Of a stretch of DNA of 12,886 nt, positions 1-6,146 are shown piece by piece. The notes below the pieces were generated by a model that had not been told where the DNA came from, ran no database searches, and worked only from the letters and a program-made list of their open reading frames with translations. The position numbers and the translations under genes were made by a program. How positions within the stretch are numbered: position 1 is the stretch's first letter; the number at the start of each line of letters is the position of its first letter. The stretch comes from Wenzhouxiangella sp. (GTDB lineage: Bacteria; Pseudomonadota; Gammaproteobacteria; Xanthomonadales; Wenzhouxiangellaceae). The stretch lies in NCBI GenBank assembly GCA_021767625.1, contig JAASTB010000034.1:1-12886 (forward strand). The letters run 5' to 3'.

Positions 1-96
1 CAGCGGAAGATGCTCACCGGACTGTGGGCCTGCATGAAGACCGGCCAGCCCTTCGATAGCTCGAAACTCTTTGCAATCGAACCCAAAGGTGCTTGA
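1..96 (+). CDS. IS110-family transposase, C-terminal fragment (cut by window edge)
   Basis: The first 31 codons of the window are open and end at TGA (94-96). They read QRKMLTGLWACMKTGQPFD followed by SSKLFA. An Arg-Lys-x-Leu helix followed by a Lys-Thr-Gly-x-Pro-Phe-Asp turn resembles the extreme C-terminus of IS110-family transposases, after the Transposase_20 domain. These enzymes are DEDD-type recombinases that, in characterised members, are guided by a structured RNA from the element's own non-coding end. Only the tail is visible, so whether the gene is intact upstream cannot be judged. Family assignment rests on this short match alone, so confidence is moderate. Confidence 0.65.
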   Translation, partial: QRKMLTGLWACMKTGQPFDSSKLFAIEPKGA

Positions 97-164
97 TCCC
101 AGCCAGAGTATCTACGCCTCCGAATCCCCTCAGCTGGCGCGCGCGAAGTGCGCCCGGGCGACAC

Positions 165-217
165 GCCTTTGACTTGTCGAGACCCGCACACCGACCGGTA
201 CCGCCAACCTCACCCAA
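165..217. repeat. 53-bp tandem repeat, copy 1
   Basis: This copy begins GCCTTTGACTTGTCGAGACC and matches the unit starting at 218 at 42 of 52 aligned positions without gaps. The first 21 bases are nearly identical (one difference), and the second half diverges more. The unit follows the IS110 transposase end and is not coding. It could be a locally duplicated element end, a dispersed intergenic repeat of this genome, or part of a structured RNA. Confidence 0.75.
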
Positions 218-270
218 GCCTTTGACGTGTCGAGACCCCCACAACGTCCCGTGACGCCAGCCCGACCCAG
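218..270. repeat. 53-bp tandem repeat, copy 2
   Basis: Second copy, directly abutting the first, beginning GCCTTTGACGTGTCGAGACC. About 81 % identity to copy 1, with substitutions spread through the second half. The sequence after 270 begins GCC and ends its first ten bases in AACG like the repeat, but similarity is lost after that, so I do not count a third copy. Confidence 0.75.
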
Positions 271-304
271 GCCCCCAACGCAAAACGCGCCGGAACGAAA
301 GAAC

Positions 305-328
305 GAAGGAGCGAACAAACGCGCCTTC
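305..328 (-). terminator. Intrinsic-type terminator downstream of speD
   Basis: Read on the minus strand this is a 9-position stem with one mismatch (GAAGGCGCG pairing with CGCTCCTTC) around a TTTGTT loop. It is followed by a T-rich tail (GTTCTTTCGTT at 294-304). It begins two bases beyond the speD stop codon. The tail is interrupted, so efficiency is uncertain. Confidence 0.6.
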
Positions 329-329
329 G

Positions 330-1121
330 CTACAGATTCCTCCCGTAGAACAACTCCTGCATTTCCTTGCGCAGCCGCTTCTCGACGCGGTTGCGCTCGC
401 GCTTTTCGAGGTCGTCGGCGTTGATGCCGAACAGGTAGTTGTCCAGGTCGAAGTCCTTGAGCCGCATCTTGGTGTGGAAGAGGTTTTCCTGGTAGACGTT
501 CACGTCGATCATCTCGTAGGCCTTCTTGGTGTCGCGGCTGAAGTAGTCCTGGATGGAGGTGATCTTGTGGTCGATGAAGTGCTTGCGGCCGCGCACGTCG
601 CGGGTGAAACCGCGCACCCGGTAGTCGACGGTGACGATGTCGGACTCGAAGCTGTGGATCAGGTAGTTGAGCGCCTTCAGCGGCGAGATGACGCCGCAGG
701 TTGCCACGTCGATGTCCGCCCGGAAGGTGCAGATGCCGTCGTGCGGGTGGCTCTCAGGGTAGGTGTGGACGGTGATGTGGCTCTTGTCGAGATGGCCGAC
801 CACCGATTCCGGCAGCGGCCCGGGGGCGGCCGAGGCCGTGTCGCCGGCATTCTCGACCGGCTCCTCGGCGATCAGCATGGTCACGCTCGCTCCCTGGGGC
901 TCGTAATCCTGCCGCGCGATGTTGAGGATGTTGGCGCCGATGATATGCGACACATCGGTCAAAATCTGCGTCAGGCGCTCGGCGTTGTAGGCCTCGTCGA
1001 TGTAGGCGATGTAGTCCTTGCGCTGATCCGACGAGGTGGCAAAGCACAGGTCGTAGATATTGAAGCTGAGCGCCTTGGTCAGGTTGTTGAAGCCGTGAAG
1101 CTTGATGCGACGTGAAACCAT
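330..1121 (-). CDS. speD: S-adenosylmethionine decarboxylase proenzyme (E. coli type)
   Basis: Pyruvoyl enzyme that decarboxylates S-adenosylmethionine to give the aminopropyl donor for spermidine synthesis in the cytoplasm. The 263-residue product is collinear with E. coli SpeD (264 aa). It has an N-terminal KLHGFNNLTKALSF block, IGANILNIARQDYEPQGASV in the middle, and HLDKSHITVHTYPESHP around the self-cleavage site, where Ser114 (Lys-Ser bond) becomes the pyruvoyl group. ATCGVISPLKALNYLIHS and DVNVYQENLFHTKM follow, and the C-terminus is FYGRNL. The ATG at 1121 is preferred over a TTG nine bases upstream: a GGGA lies nine bases before the ATG, and the protein then begins like the family. 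The gene is divergent from a CRP-type regulator; a speD-vfr neighbourhood is known in Pseudomonas aeruginosa. A terminator-like hairpin follows the stop. Confidence 0.97.
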   Translation of the reverse strand: MVSRRIKLHGFNNLTKALSFNIYDLCFATSSDQRKDYIAYIDEAYNAERLTQILTDVSHIIGANILNIARQDYEPQGASVTMLIAEEPVENAGDTASAAPGPLPESVVGHLDKSHITVHTYPESHPHDGICTFRADIDVATCGVISPLKALNYLIHSFESDIVTVDYRVRGFTRDVRGRKHFIDHKITSIQDYFSRDTKKAYEMIDVNVYQENLFHTKMRLKDFDLDNYLFGINADDLEKRERNRVEKRLRKEMQELFYGRNL

Positions 1122-1160
1122 TGAGTGCAATCCCGTGCCGAGCGCCGGTAAAAGGGAGCA

Positions 1161-1190
1161 ATTATCGACGATTCGCCGGCCTCGTTTCCA
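1161..1190 (-). promoter_or_regulatory. Candidate sigma-70 promoter for speD
   Basis: On the minus strand, TGGAAA (1185-1190) and GATAAT (1161-1166) are separated by 18 bases, giving fair -35 and good -10 matches. Transcription would start near 1154, about 33 bases before the speD ATG. No other -10-like element in this interval is as close to consensus. This is inferred from pattern only. Confidence 0.4.
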
Positions 1191-1232
1191 CCCCGAAATC
1201 CGTTACACTTCCGTGCAACGCGCGGTCACGCG

Positions 1233-1248
1233 TTTGACGCACGTCACG
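1233..1248. promoter_or_regulatory. CRP/Clp-type operator in the speD-crp intergenic region
   Basis: TTTGACGCACGTCACG matches the CRP core TGTGA-N6-TCACA at eight of ten informative positions with the exact six-base spacer. The inner TGACG-CA-CGTCA is a perfect inverted repeat. The centre lies about 126 bases upstream of the crp ATG and about 120 upstream of the speD ATG. The adjacent crp product keeps the Arg-Glu-Arg DNA-reading residues expected to recognise such a site, so autoregulation and/or control of speD is a reasonable inference. The left half overlaps a TTGACG (1234-1239) that could serve as a -35 for crp, with CAGAAT (1258-1263) as a weak -10. Confidence 0.5.
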
Positions 1249-1366
1249 AACAAGGGGCAGAATTGGTGACGAAGCGCCACTTACGGGGGTCCACAGGCAG
1301 TTAGATTCCCGAGCGTGAACGCTGGAAAGGGAAGGCATCCATACAACACTACTACTAGAAGACGCG

Positions 1367-2035
1367 ATGAGAGATTTCCAGTTCTATCCAATTGACCGGG
1401 AGGCGATGGACCGCTTCCTGGCGATCTGTCAGCGCCAGCACTATCCGGCCAAGACGACCATCATGCGCCCGGGCGATTCCGGCGACAGCCTGCTCTACAT
1501 CATCGAGGGCTCGGTCTCGGTTTCCACCGAGGGCGACGACGGGCGGGAGCTCATCCTCAGCTACCTCAATCCAGGCGACTTCATCGGTGAGATGGGCTTG
1601 TTCATGAAGCCCTCACAGCGGGAGTCCCTGGTGCGCACGCGCAGCAAGTGCGAGGTCGCCGAGGTCTCCTACGAGCGACTGCGCCAGGCCCTGGACAACG
1701 AATTGCGCGAGCATGCGATCGACATCCTGACGGCCATCGGCTCCAAGCTGGCCCAGCGACTGCTCTACACTCGCCGCAAGGTCTTCCACCTGGCTTTCCT
1801 GGACACCCAGGGGCGCATCGCGAAGACCCTGATCGACCTGTGCAGCGAGCCGGACGCGATCTCGCATCCGGAGGGCACCCAGATCAAGATCACCCGCCAG
1901 GAGCTGAGCCGGATCGTCGGCTGCTCGCGCGAGATGGCCGGACGCGTGATGAAGAACCTCGAGGAAGAAGGCATGATCCGCGCCTCGGGCAAGACCGTCG
2001 TGGTGCTGGGCACCTACAAGGGCGCCCCCGGCTGA
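1367..2035 (+). CDS. clp: CRP/FNR-family transcription regulator, Clp/Vfr-like
   Basis: Global DNA-binding regulator of 222 residues. An N-terminal cyclic-nucleotide-binding beta-roll (about 15-110) includes RPGDSGDSLLYIIEGSVSV and GEMGLF. A dimerisation helix (about 111-145) follows, then a C-terminal winged helix-turn-helix (about 172-212). The recognition helix reads GCSREMAGRVMKNLEEEGMI, with Arg188, Glu189 and Arg193 aligning with E. coli CRP Arg180, Glu181 and Arg185, so a TGTGA half-site is expected. In the pocket, the E. coli Arg82-Ser83 pair aligns with Arg85-Glu86; the Glu corresponds to Glu99 of Xanthomonas Clp, which responds to c-di-GMP rather than cAMP. The Thr127 equivalent is kept and the next Ser is Arg. 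The start fits the family length, although only a weak AGAAG precedes it. It could equally be called crp or vfr; the ligand cannot be proved from sequence. Confidence 0.9.
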   Translation: MRDFQFYPIDREAMDRFLAICQRQHYPAKTTIMRPGDSGDSLLYIIEGSVSVSTEGDDGRELILSYLNPGDFIGEMGLFMKPSQRESLVRTRSKCEVAEVSYERLRQALDNELREHAIDILTAIGSKLAQRLLYTRRKVFHLAFLDTQGRIAKTLIDLCSEPDAISHPEGTQIKITRQELSRIVGCSREMAGRVMKNLEEEGMIRASGKTVVVLGTYKGAPG

Positions 2036-2055
2036 TCAGCTTCGATTCGGAAGAA

Positions 2056-2082
2056 CGGATTCCGCGCGCTTGGCGGAATCCG
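2056..2082. terminator. Hairpin between convergent crp/clp and FHA genes
   Basis: CGGATTCCGC (2056-2065) pairs perfectly with GCGGAATCCG (2073-2082) around a 7-base loop. It lies between the crp stop (2035) and the FHA stop (2086), where it could end transcripts from either side. There is no T-run on the plus side. On the minus strand the stem is followed by TTCTTCCG, only mildly T-rich. The stem is strong and well placed, but the tails are poor. Confidence 0.6.
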
Positions 2083-2085
2083 CTG

Positions 2086-2601
2086 CTACTGGAGCACCCA
2101 GACCACACCCGCGATCACGGCGGCGGCGACGACGGCCACGGCCACCCACGGCAGCCATCCAGACCCCCCCTCCGCGGCCGGATGGCTCTGGTCGGGGTCG
2201 TAGAAACGGAACTCCACGCGACCGAAACGGATGCGATCACCGTTGGCCAGCGCCGAGCTCGATACCTTGCGATCGTTGACGAAGGTGCCGTTGGTCGACA
2301 GCAGGTTGACCACCCGCCAGCCGGCCGAATCGCGCACCAGCCGAGCGTGCTCGGACGAAACACTCGAATCCTCCAGGCGCAGGTCGCAACTGTCACCGCG
2401 CCCGACGATCAGGCGCGTGGCGCTCAGCGCGAACGACTGCCCGCTAACGCCGCTGCTCAGCCCGGTCAGCTCGGCCCGCGAGGCCGAGGTCGGCTCGCCG
2501 GCGGCCTCTTCGATGAGCTGGCTGACTTCGTCACGGCTGAATACCTGTGTGCCCTGCGGGCCATGGTCCTTGCGACCCGAACGACCGCTTTCGCTGCTCA
2601 T
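2086..2601 (-). CDS. FHA-domain protein with C-terminal membrane anchor
   Basis: A 171-residue protein. A forkhead-associated domain, which binds phosphothreonine peptides, spans about 55-133. Its signature residues are in place: Gly67-Arg68 (IVGRGD), Ser82-Ser83-Glu84-His85 and Asn104-Gly105 (TNGTFVN). A Ser/Gly/charged N-terminal arm (1-50) contains GTQVF at 17-21. The C-terminus (149-170) is a single hydrophobic helix beginning WLPWVAVAVV and ending two residues from the end, so the protein should be tail-anchored with the FHA domain in the cytoplasm. The start is well supported: GGAGG lies eight bases upstream. It follows the PP2C phosphatase gene by 27 bases on the same strand, so the two probably form an operon in which this adaptor and the phosphatase act on the same phosphoproteins. 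The phosphorylated partner is not visible. Confidence 0.9.
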   Translation of the reverse strand: MSSESGRSGRKDHGPQGTQVFSRDEVSQLIEEAAGEPTSASRAELTGLSSGVSGQSFALSATRLIVGRGDSCDLRLEDSSVSSEHARLVRDSAGWRVVNLLSTNGTFVNDRKVSSSALANGDRIRFGRVEFRFYDPDQSHPAAEGGSGWLPWVAVAVVAAAVIAGVVWVLQ

Positions 2602-2628
2602 CTTCGATCCCTCCGATTTGTTCTCATT

Positions 2629-3426
2629 CTAGCCGGAGCGGCGCCCGAAGGGCCACTTCCAGCGTGAACGCTGCGGCGCCGCCGATTCAGGCGCCGCCAC
2701 GACCACGACCGAGACATTGTCGTGAGCGCCGGAGGCCAACGCGCCCTGCAGGAGCGTGTCGACCAGTCCCTGTGCGTCAAATGCCTCGGCCGAGCGCAGG
2801 ATGCGCTCGATCTCGCCGTCTCCGAGCTCGCCCGAAAGCCCGTCGGAGCACAGCAGAATCATGTCGCCGGGCCGCCATTCGTTCTCGACCAGGTCGATGC
2901 GCGGCGCTTCATCACCCGCCAGCCCGAGACAATCGGTCAGAACATGGCGCTGCGGGTGGCGTGTGGCTTCGTCGGGGGTCAGCGCCCCGGACGCCACGAG
3001 CACGCCGGCGACGTTGTGATCCCGGGTCAGCAATTCGAGACGCTTGCTTTCCGGGCAGAAACGATAGGCCCTGCTATCGCCGACCCAGCACACCTCGTAG
3101 CGGCCGTCGCGCTCGGCGAGCGCAACGATTGTCGTGCCCATGTCGTTGTATTCGGGACGTTCGCGCTGCTCGGCCCGGATGGCGTGGTGAGCGGCCATTA
3201 CGGCCTCGGCCAGGCTCTCGCCCCGGCCGCTTCGCTCGCGCACGGTATCGCGGGCGATCGCGCTGGCCCGCGCTCCCCCGGCGTGTCCTCCCATTCCGTC
3301 GGCCACGAGCCACAGGCCCAGTTCGTCGTCGGCCAGTACCGCGTCCTGGTTTTCCCTCCGGACGCGACCCACATCGCTGACCGATGCCGAACGCCTGTTC
3401 CCCGACCCTTGCGTGACGCTATTCAT
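2629..3426 (-). CDS. PP2C-family serine/threonine protein phosphatase
   Basis: Metal-dependent (Mn/Mg) protein phosphatase of 265 residues with the prokaryotic PP2C motifs in order: DVGRVRRENQD (metal Asp28), LVADGMGGHAGG (Asp43-Gly44), GTTIVAL, CWVGDSRAYRF, LLTRDHNVAGVL, LTDCLG, LLCSDGLSGEL (Asp195) and HDNVSVVVV (Asp236). It has no signal peptide or membrane segment, so it is cytoplasmic. A basic tail (RSRWKWPFGRR) ends the protein. The frame is open to 3567, but that would overlap the divergent lysine gene. The ATG at 3426 puts the first motif near residue 18 as usual, so I start there although only a weak AGAG precedes it. It lies 27 bases upstream of the FHA gene and probably leads that operon. 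Stp/PppA-like phosphatases usually pair with Hanks-type kinases; none is in the window. Confidence 0.93.
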   Translation of the reverse strand: MNSVTQGSGNRRSASVSDVGRVRRENQDAVLADDELGLWLVADGMGGHAGGARASAIARDTVRERSGRGESLAEAVMAAHHAIRAEQRERPEYNDMGTTIVALAERDGRYEVCWVGDSRAYRFCPESKRLELLTRDHNVAGVLVASGALTPDEATRHPQRHVLTDCLGLAGDEAPRIDLVENEWRPGDMILLCSDGLSGELGDGEIERILRSAEAFDAQGLVDTLLQGALASGAHDNVSVVVVAAPESAAPQRSRWKWPFGRRSG

Positions 3427-3551
3427 GTTCGCTCTATCGCGTAGAATCGCGGTGGTTCCCGTCCCGCCTGCGGGCCGGCCCCAACCGTGTTTTCGGCCAG
3501 AATAGCCGATTTTATTCGGTACAGCGAATCCACCCTCATCGGTACATCGTA
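3427..3551. other. Divergent intergenic region between PP2C gene and aspartokinase/DAPDC fusion
   Basis: A 125-base spacer that must carry the promoters for both divergent units. It has an AT-richer patch at 3499-3520 (AGAATAGCCGATTTTATTCG), including a minus-strand TATTCT that could be a -10, but no convincing -35 partner on either strand. A small CCCGC-CT-GCGGG inverted repeat lies in the GC-rich part at 3463-3474. I see no clear operator. Confidence 0.4.
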
Positions 3552-6146
3552 ATGAATCAAGTCGCAAGCGTCCAAGAAGGGCAATGGCGCGTACTCAAGT
3601 TCGGCGGCAGTTCCGTGGCGCGAGCCGAGAACTGGCCGCGCATCGCCGGGCAGGTCGAGCAGGCCAAGGCGGAAGGCTTGAAAGTGGCGATCGTGGTCTC
3701 GGCGCTGCGCGGCATCACCGATCTTTTGCAGGCGCACATCGATTCCGGCACCGAAGCCGATGCCGGCGGCCTCTACGCGGAAGTGCGGCAACGCCACGAA
3801 ACCATGCTGTCGGACTGCGGCCTGCCCGGCTCGACGCTGGACGAGCCGCTGACGGCACTCCGCCAGTTCCTGGAGGATGAATTCGACGTCCGGTCGCCGG
3901 CCCACCAGGCGCGCCTGCTCGCCGCCGGCGAGATGCTGTCGAGCCGGCTGGCCGTGGCCCGTCTCGCGCGCGACGGCGTGGCAGCCGCCTGGCTGGACAG
4001 CCGACGGGTGCTGGTCAGCGACGAGCGCGAATCCCGCAGCCAGCGGGCGCGCTACCTCTCGGCGCGCTGCCTGCCCCGCCCCGACCCGGAGCTCGCAGCC
4101 GGACTGGCCCGGGAGTCCGAAGTGTGGGTGATGCCGGGCTTCGTAGCAGCCAACCCGGCCGGCGAAACGGTCCTGCTGGGCCGCGGCGGCTCGGATACTT
4201 CGGCCACCGCCCTCGCGGCGGTGCTCGGCGCGCGACGCGTGGACATCTTCTCCGATGTTCCCGGCCTGTTCTCGGCCGACCCGAGGCGCGTGCCCGGTGC
4301 GCGCCTGCTCCGGCAAGTCGGCTTCCGCGAGGCGCAGGAGTTGGCCGCCATGGGCGCCAAGGCCCTGCACCCGGCCGCCTTGATTCCTGCCCACGAGCAG
4401 CACATCGAGATCCGGATGCGCCAGACCGACCGGCCGGACATCGAGGGCACGCGCATCACACCGGCAGCGCACGAGCACGGCGCCCAGGTCAAGGCCATCG
4501 TCCAGCGCAAGCCCATCACGCTGGTCTCGCTCGAGGACATCGGCATGTGGCAGCAGGTCGGGTTCCTGGCCGCGGTGTTCGACGTCTTCCGGGAGCTGGG
4601 CCTGTCGGTCGACCAGGTTTCGACTTCCGAGTCCAACGTCACGCTGACCCTGGACCCGGGCGCCAACGTGGCCGACCAGGCGGTACTCGACGAACTGGCA
4701 AGAGCGCTGGGAAGGCTGTGCAAGGTCGAGATCCTCACCGACTGCGCCACCGTCAGCCTGGTGGGCCTGGGCATCCGGACGATCCTGCATCGTCTCGGCC
4801 CGGCGCTGGAAGTCTTCGAGCAACGACGAATCTTCCAGGTCAGCCAGGCCGCCAACGATCTCAACCTGACCTTCGTGGTCGAGTCGCGCCACGCCGACCG
4901 CCTGGTGCAGCAGCTTCACCAGCAGGTCATACCCGGCGGGGTCGGCGGCGACTCGGTTTTCGGGCCGACCTTCGAGCAACTGTTCCGCGACGAAGCCGCG
5001 CCCGTGCAGGTCACGCCGTGGTGGCGCGAGCGCCGCGCCGAGCTGCTCGATCGCATGGAAGGACGCGACAGCGCCTACGTCTACGACCTGCCGACGGTGC
5101 GCGAGGCCTGCCGCAAGCTGCGCGGCCTCAGTTCGGTCGACCGCGTCCTCTATTCCATGAAGGCGAATCCGCACCCCGAAATCCTGCGAACGGCCGTGGC
5201 CGGCGGGCTCGGCATCGAGTGCGTCTCGCTGGCCGAGGCCGAGCACGCTCTCGAGCAGGTGCCCGACCTGAAGCCCTCCGACATGCTGTTCACGCCCAAC
5301 TTCGCGCCGCGCGAGGAATACCGGCGGGCCGTGGCCATGGGCCTGCCGCTGACGGTCGACAACTTGCACGTCCTCGAGCAGTGGGGTCGTGAACTCGCCG
5401 GCCAGGCGGTCTTTCTCCGCCTGGACCCCGGCTCGGGCCTGGGCCACCACAAGCTCGTTCGAACCGCCGGCAGCCATTCGAAGTTCGGCATCCCCCTGGC
5501 CGAACTGGACCGTGCGATGACCCTGTGTCGCGCCCACGACATCCGCATTCGCGGCCTGCACGCCCACACCGGCTCGGGCATCATGCACCCCGACAACTGG
5601 CACCGCAGCCTCGAGACCCTCGGCGAGGCGGCGCGCCGGATCGACAGCGTCGAGATCATCAACCTGGGCGGCGGCCTGGGCGTGCCCGACCGCGCCGACG
5701 AACTGCCGCTGGACATGACCGCGATGGACGGCGGCCTGGCCGAACTGAAGCGGCAATTGCCGCGCTCGGTGCAGATCTGGATCGAGCCGGGTCGCTACGT
5801 CGTCTCGCCGGCCGGCGCGCTGCTGGCCCGCGTCACCCAGACCAAGGGCAAGGGCGACGTGCGTTACGTGGGCGTGGCCACCGGCATGAACTCCCTGATT
5901 CGCCCGGCCCTCTACGGGGCCTGGCACGAGATCGTGAACCTGAGCCGGATCGACGAACCCGGCGATCACGTCTACAACGTGGTGGGCCCGATCTGCGAGA
6001 CCGGCGATATCCTCGGCCTGGACCGGCTGCTGCCGCAGTCGAGCGAGGGCGACATCCTGCTCATCGCCAACACCGGCGCTTACGGGGCGGCCATGGCCTC
6101 GCGCTACAACCTGCGCGAGCCCGCCGGCGAGATCGTGCTCGACTAA
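3552..6146 (+). CDS. lysA: Bifunctional aspartate kinase / diaminopimelate decarboxylase
   Basis: An 864-residue fusion of the first and last enzymes of lysine biosynthesis. The aspartokinase half (about 12-305) has VLKFGGSSVA (14-23), RLLAAGEMLSSRL, VLLGRGGSDTSATALAA (207-223), FSDVPGLFSADPR and AAMGAKALHP. Regulatory ACT repeats follow (about 315-465), normally the site of lysine feedback. The PLP-dependent decarboxylase half (about 490-864) has YSMKANP with the Schiff-base Lys537, LHAHTGSGI (669-677), NLGGGLGVP (704-712), EPGR (745-748), ICETGD with Cys815, and GAYGAAMASRYN with Tyr844. All key residues of both halves are present and the frame is unbroken, so both activities are expected. 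Similar fusions are known in Xanthomonas and Xylella. The ATG has no clear Shine-Dalgarno. The stop overlaps the stop of the convergent neighbour. Confidence 0.95.
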   Translation: MNQVASVQEGQWRVLKFGGSSVARAENWPRIAGQVEQAKAEGLKVAIVVSALRGITDLLQAHIDSGTEADAGGLYAEVRQRHETMLSDCGLPGSTLDEPLTALRQFLEDEFDVRSPAHQARLLAAGEMLSSRLAVARLARDGVAAAWLDSRRVLVSDERESRSQRARYLSARCLPRPDPELAAGLARESEVWVMPGFVAANPAGETVLLGRGGSDTSATALAAVLGARRVDIFSDVPGLFSADPRRVPGARLLRQVGFREAQELAAMGAKALHPAALIPAHEQHIEIRMRQTDRPDIEGTRITPAAHEHGAQVKAIVQRKPITLVSLEDIGMWQQVGFLAAVFDVFRELGLSVDQVSTSESNVTLTLDPGANVADQAVLDELARALGRLCKVEILTDCATVSLVGLGIRTILHRLGPALEVFEQRRIFQVSQAANDLNLTFVVESRHADRLVQQLHQQVIPGGVGGDSVFGPTFEQLFRDEAAPVQVTPWWRERRAELLDRMEGRDSAYVYDLPTVREACRKLRGLSSVDRVLYSMKANPHPEILRTAVAGGLGIECVSLAEAEHALEQVPDLKPSDMLFTPNFAPREEYRRAVAMGLPLTVDNLHVLEQWGRELAGQAVFLRLDPGSGLGHHKLVRTAGSHSKFGIPLAELDRAMTLCRAHDIRIRGLHAHTGSGIMHPDNWHRSLETLGEAARRIDSVEIINLGGGLGVPDRADELPLDMTAMDGGLAELKRQLPRSVQIWIEPGRYVVSPAGALLARVTQTKGKGDVRYVGVATGMNSLIRPALYGAWHEIVNLSRIDEPGDHVYNVVGPICETGDILGLDRLLPQSSEGDILLIANTGAYGAAMASRYNLREPAGEIVLD

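Larger units (their letters stand above)
97..329. other. Gene-free region between the IS110 transposase end and speD
   Basis: No convincing coding sequence is present here; the short ORFs have low-complexity Arg-rich translations. The stretch should include the right end of the IS110-family element, whose boundary I cannot place. It also holds a two-copy 53-bp tandem repeat (165-270) and a terminator-like hairpin for speD (305-328). A short GC-rich hairpin is possible at 136-154 (GGCGC/GCGCC). In the IS1111 branch of this family the guide RNA lies downstream of the transposase, so a structured RNA could be encoded here, but no specific structure is visible to me. Confidence 0.5.

Noticed and set aside
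165..270. Possible CRISPR array
   Set aside because: Only two copies, directly abutting, with no distinct spacers and divergence along the whole unit; no cas genes nearby.
474..1115. A 213-codon plus-strand open frame opposite speD
   Set aside because: Shadow of speD, which is collinear with the E. coli protein across its whole length.
1271..1310. Alternative crp promoter (TTAGATT as -10)
   Set aside because: No acceptable -35 at 16-18 bases; kept only as a possibility and not listed as a feature.
3427..3567. Longer N-terminus for the PP2C phosphatase
   Set aside because: It would overlap the start of the divergent lysine gene and add 47 residues with no family counterpart.
3423..5969. An 848-codon minus-strand open frame
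   Set aside because: It lies wholly antisense to the aspartokinase/decarboxylase fusion, whose motifs are all intact. Long antisense frames are expected in high-GC genes, and its translation shows no recognisable domain.
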